A DNA stretch of 7,014 bases, from NCBI GenBank assembly GCA_031256125.1, contig JAIRRE010000056.1, positions 1-7,014 of the forward strand, read 5' to 3'. The stretch is from Burkholderiaceae bacterium. GTDB taxonomy: Bacteria > Pseudomonadota > Gammaproteobacteria > Burkholderiales > Burkholderiaceae_C. A program made the position numbers and the translations under genes. Below the pieces are notes generated by a model that was given only the letters and a program-made list of their open reading frames with translations, did no database searches and was not told the origin of the DNA. Below are positions 4,515 to 7,014 of this stretch, one piece after another; within the stretch, counting starts at the first letter, position 1, and each line of letters opens with the position of its first letter.

Positions 4515-6641
4515 TTACGCCTTCAAATATTCTGCCCGCCCGCCCAGCCAGCGCTGGACATGGCGGCGCGCCAGATTGGGGTGGCGGTCGAGCATGACCG
4601 GCGCGGCGCGGCGCGCCCAGGCCAGGATGGGGTCGCCTTCGGCCAGGTCGGCAAAGCGCAGCAGCGCAGCGCCCGACTGCCGCGCGCCGAGGAATTCGCC
4701 GGGGCCGCGTATCGCCAAGTCGCGCCGCGCGATCTCGAAGCCGTCGTGCGTTTCGCGCATGGCTTTGAGGCGCTCGCGCGCGGCGGGGCCGAGCGGCGGG
4801 CCATCCGCCGCGCCGTACAGCAGCACGCAGGCCGAGGCGGTGGCGCCGCGACCGACGCGCCCGCGCAACTGGTGCAGTTGCGCCAGGCCGAAGCGGTCGG
4901 CGTGCTCGATCACCATTACGCTGGCGTTGGGCACATCGACGCCGACTTCGATCACGGTGGTGGCGACCAGCACCGGCAGCTCGCCCGCCGCAAAACGCGC
5001 CATGACGGTTTTTTTCTCCGCCGCCGGCAGGCGCGAATGTACCAGACCCACGTCGCGCCCCGGCAGCGCGGCGGCCAAGTCGGCGTGCGCCTGCGTGGCA
5101 TTGCGCAGCGCCTGCATGGCCTCGTCTTCGCTGTCCGATTCTTCTATCAGCGGGCACACCCAGTAGATTTGCCGCCCGGCCTCGGCCCAGTCATGCACGC
5201 GGGCGATGACCTCGCCGCGCCGCTGCTCGTGCACCAGCTTGGTGACTACCGGCGTGCGGCCCGGCGGCAGTTCGTCGATGGTGGAAACATCCAGATCGGC
5301 GTAATAGCTCATCGCCAGGGTGCGCGGAATGGGGGTCGCGCTCATCATCAAAAAATGCGGTTCGCGCTCCTGTTCTGATAGCTTGTGGCGCAGTTCCAGC
5401 CGCTGCTGCACGCCGAAGCGGTGTTGCTCGTCGATCACCGCCAAGCCCAGCCGCGCGAACCGCACTTGTTCGCCGATGACGGCGTGCGTGCCGACGGCCA
5501 GCGCCGCTTCGCCGCTTTCGATGGCCGCCAGTTGCGCCGCGCGTTCGCGTTTCTTTTGGCTGCCGGTGAGCCAGACTACGCGCTTGCCCAAAGGCGCGAG
5601 CAGTGGTTCGAGCCACTCGGCCAGCTTGCTGAAGTGCTGTTCGGCCAGAATTTCGGTGGGGGCCATCAGCGCGCATTGCCAGCCCGCATCAATGGCGATT
5701 GCCGCCGCCAGCGCTGCCACCACCGTTTTGCCCGCGCCCACATCGCCCTGCAACAGGCGCTGCATGGGGCGCGGCAAGCCCAGGTCGCGCGCGATTTCAT
5801 CGGCGGCGCGGCGTTGCGCGCCGGTCAGCGCGAACGGTAGCGCGGCCAGCAACTGGTCGGGTAGCCCGCCGGGCCGCGCGGTGAGTAGCGGCGCTTGCAA
5901 CTGCGCACGCTCGCGCCGCGCCGCCAGTTGCGAAAGCTGTTGCGCCAGCAGTTCCTCGGCCTTGAGCCGCTGCCAGGCCGGATGGCTGCGGTCTTCCAGC
6001 GCCAGGGCCGATTGGCCGGGCGCGGGATGGTGCAAAAACGATAGCGCGTCTTTCAAGCTGCATGAGCGCAGCGCTGGTATCAAGCTCAGGCATTCGGGCG
6101 CGATGGTTTCCGACAGGTCGGCGCGCGCCAGCCCCGCCGCCACCACTTTGCGCAGATACGCTTGCGGCAGCGCGGCGGTACTGGGGTAAACCGGTGTCAG
6201 CGCGGCGGGCAAATCGCCCCCGGCGGCGCGTACTACCGGGTGCATCATGGTCAGCGATCCGCTGCGCGCATCGCCGCGCAGTTCGCCGCGCACGCGCAGC
6301 CGCACGCCTACCGCCATCTGTTTAAGTTGCGTGGGGTAGAAGTGGAAGAACCGCAGCAGGCAAGTGGCGCTGCCGTCATTGACCATCACCAATAATTGCC
6401 GCCGCCCGCGCACGGCCACTTCCTGATGCGTGACCGCGCCCTCGAACTGCACCGCATCGCCCGCGTGCGCGTCGGCCAGGCGCGTGATGCGCGTTTCATC
6501 CTCGTAGCGCAGCGGCAGGTGCAGCGCCAAGTCGATGTCGCGCGTTAGGCCCAGTTGACGCAGCGCCTTTTGCGGCGCGGACAGGCGCTCAACAGTAGGT
6601 TCGCCGCCGGTTTTTTGCGGGGCTGGGTCGGGCGCGGACAT
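4515..6641 (-). CDS. recG: ATP-dependent DNA helicase RecG
   Basis: Superfamily 2 helicase that remodels stalled replication forks and branch-migrates Holliday junctions and R/D-loops. It has 708 residues from ATG 6641, near the ~690 of E. coli RecG. Counting from that start, the N-terminal wedge/OB domain spans about 50-150 (DLALHLPLRYEDET, FEGAV). Walker A GDVGAGKT is at 299-306, APTEILAEQH at 327-336, the DEQH box (IDEQHRFG) at 403-410, SATPIPRT at 434-441, TTVIEVGVDVPNAS at 561-574, and the arginine-finger motif HQLRGRVGRG at 590-599. GPGEFLGARQSG at 646-657 is the RecG C-terminal signature. A GTG at 6669-6671 would add ten residues; it lies inside a palindrome, and its only Shine-Dalgarno-like match is an AGG 10 nt upstream. 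ATG 6641 has AAGAAGG 12 nt upstream, also imperfect, and better matches typical family N-termini. The gene is complete and host-like in composition. Confidence 0.96.
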   Translation of the reverse strand: MSAPDPAPQKTGGEPTVERLSAPQKALRQLGLTRDIDLALHLPLRYEDETRITRLADAHAGDAVQFEGAVTHQEVAVRGRRQLLVMVNDGSATCLLRFFHFYPTQLKQMAVGVRLRVRGELRGDARSGSLTMMHPVVRAAGGDLPAALTPVYPSTAALPQAYLRKVVAAGLARADLSETIAPECLSLIPALRSCSLKDALSFLHHPAPGQSALALEDRSHPAWQRLKAEELLAQQLSQLAARRERAQLQAPLLTARPGGLPDQLLAALPFALTGAQRRAADEIARDLGLPRPMQRLLQGDVGAGKTVVAALAAAIAIDAGWQCALMAPTEILAEQHFSKLAEWLEPLLAPLGKRVVWLTGSQKKRERAAQLAAIESGEAALAVGTHAVIGEQVRFARLGLAVIDEQHRFGVQQRLELRHKLSEQEREPHFLMMSATPIPRTLAMSYYADLDVSTIDELPPGRTPVVTKLVHEQRRGEVIARVHDWAEAGRQIYWVCPLIEESDSEDEAMQALRNATQAHADLAAALPGRDVGLVHSRLPAAEKKTVMARFAAGELPVLVATTVIEVGVDVPNASVMVIEHADRFGLAQLHQLRGRVGRGATASACVLLYGAADGPPLGPAARERLKAMRETHDGFEIARRDLAIRGPGEFLGARQSGAALLRFADLAEGDPILAWARRAAPVMLDRHPNLARRHVQRWLGGRAEYLKA

Positions 6642-6664
6642 GAGACAATTTTGCCTTCTTTCCT

Positions 6665-6680
6665 TCGCCACTTGTGGCGA
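6665..6680. promoter_or_regulatory. 16-bp palindrome just upstream of recG
   Basis: TCGCCACTTGTGGCGA has perfect 7-bp arms (6665-6671 and 6674-6680) around TT. It lies 24 nt upstream of the recG ATG, and one arm contains the alternative GTG start. Neither strand has a following T-run, so an operator, or a hairpin in the 5' leader of the recG mRNA, is more likely than a terminator. It sits at the point where the base composition changes. No regulator is assigned. Confidence 0.45.
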
Positions 6681-6711
6681 GCCTGATGCTGCATGTTGAT
6701 TGGGTAGTTCG

Positions 6712-6717
6712 TTGACG
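6712..6717 (+). promoter_or_regulatory. Possible -35 hexamer for the FRG-domain gene
   Basis: TTGACG matches the -35 consensus TTGACA at five of six positions and lies 45 nt ahead of the FRG-gene start. No convincing -10 is found at 16-18 nt spacing; the best nearby hexamer is TAGTCT at 6737-6742, with 19-nt spacing and 3 of 6 matches. Weak candidate. Confidence 0.25.
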
Positions 6718-6725
6718 TAATGAAC

Positions 6726-6758
6726 GGGACTCGAAGTAGTCTCTATCTAAGGAGTCTC
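6726..6758 (+). promoter_or_regulatory. Repeat/dyad cluster overlapping the ribosome binding site of the FRG-domain gene
   Basis: AGTCTCTA is repeated at 6738-6745 and 6753-6760. GGGACTC (6726-6732) can pair with the first copy through GACT/AGTC (6728-6731 with 6738-6741). It can alternatively pair over seven positions, with one G-U, with GAGTCTC at 6752-6758. The second pairing covers half of the Shine-Dalgarno AAGGAG (6749-6754), so the two pairings are mutually exclusive and differ in ribosome access. The hairpins are short, and this may simply be a direct repeat bound by a protein. Confidence 0.3.
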
Positions 6759-6761
6759 TAA

Positions 6762-7014
6762 ATGACCTTAAATCAAGCAAGTCGCGAAATAACAGTAAAC
6801 AGTACTCGCGAATATTTAGAATTCATCTTTAATCATTTTAAAGAGAAAACAAATAATAATGGGGAAGGTAGGCGAATTCATTGTTATCGAGGTCAAGCTA
6901 ATATTGAATGGAATCTTGAGCCATCCGTGTTTCGTTGCAGTGATAAAGATAAAAAGCAAAAATTAAAAAGCTCAATCAAAAAATTGGAGAGTCCAATTCT
7001 TAGTGAACTTATGC
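6762..7014 (+). CDS. FRG-domain protein, N-terminal 84 codons (runs off the window)
   Basis: The open frame runs from ATG 6762 to the window end without a stop. AAGGAG at 6749-6754, 7 nt before the ATG, fixes the start well. The product begins with a helical stretch containing EYLEFIFNHF (17-26). It then shows YRGQ at 42-45, W50, L-E-P-S at 52-55 and F-R at 57-58, followed by a charged linker and P-I-L-S-E-L (78-83). The pattern (F/W/Y)-R-G-Q, about five residues, W-x-L-x-P-S-x-x-R, then a later acidic 'E' region is the hallmark of the FRG domain (named for its Phe-Arg-Gly motif). Such proteins are common in prophages, genomic islands and other accessory DNA; their biochemical activity is not established to my knowledge. 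DNA here is about one third G+C by my count, with A/T-ending codons, against about two thirds in recG. This argues for acquisition from outside. Length and C-terminal domains are unknown. Confidence 0.75.
   Translation, partial: MTLNQASREITVNSTREYLEFIFNHFKEKTNNNGEGRRIHCYRGQANIEWNLEPSVFRCSDKDKKQKLKSSIKKLESPILSELM

Noticed and set aside
4267..5157. Long minus-strand frame, and plus-strand frames 4509-5378 and 5320-6189, overlapping recG
   Set aside because: All lie inside recG in other frames and give arginine/alanine-rich sequence without domains. The recG frame carries every helicase motif.

Overview
The window reads as chromosome of a high-GC Gram-negative proteobacterium. The order kdsD-kdsC-lptC at the left edge and the sequence style of the proteins point to Betaproteobacteria, probably Burkholderiales. 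That placement is inference from gene order and protein character, not from a marker-gene comparison. Most of the window is about two-thirds G+C with strongly G/C-biased third codon positions. No rRNA, tRNA, CRISPR array or insertion sequence was seen.

Layout: (1) 1-1221, plus strand: the last codons of a probable kdsD, then kdsC and lptC. They are joined by 4-base start/stop overlaps and serve lipopolysaccharide work: Kdo synthesis, then LPS transport across the periplasm. The run stops after lptC; the lptA-lptB genes that usually follow are absent. (2) 1234-2910, minus strand: a SulP/SLC26-type anion transporter with a C-terminal STAS domain, ending 12 nt from lptC in convergent orientation. 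(3) 2966-3166, minus strand: an unrecognised 66-residue ORF with host-like codon use. (4) 3167-3422: an AT-rich promoter and leader region holding a candidate extended -10, a 15-bp operator-like palindrome, an inverted repeat and a duplicated Shine-Dalgarno octamer. (5) 3423-4442, plus strand: a zinc-independent medium-chain NADP-dependent reductase of the CurA/leukotriene B4 dehydrogenase type. (6) 4515-6641, minus strand: recG, the branch-migration helicase, convergent with the reductase across a 72-nt gap with weak hairpins. (7) 6642-6761: the intergenic region upstream of recG, with a 16-bp palindrome on the recG side and a repeat/dyad cluster over the ribosome binding site of the next gene. 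(8) 6762-7014, plus strand: the first 84 codons of an AT-rich gene whose product looks like an FRG-domain protein, cut by the window edge.

The housekeeping parts (LPS genes, transporter, reductase, recG) look ordinary. The main signal of accessory DNA is the abrupt composition drop, to about one third G+C, just beyond the start of recG, together with the FRG-domain gene. This looks like the edge of an acquired segment, possibly of defence type, but only its first 250 bases are visible and no complete system can be claimed.
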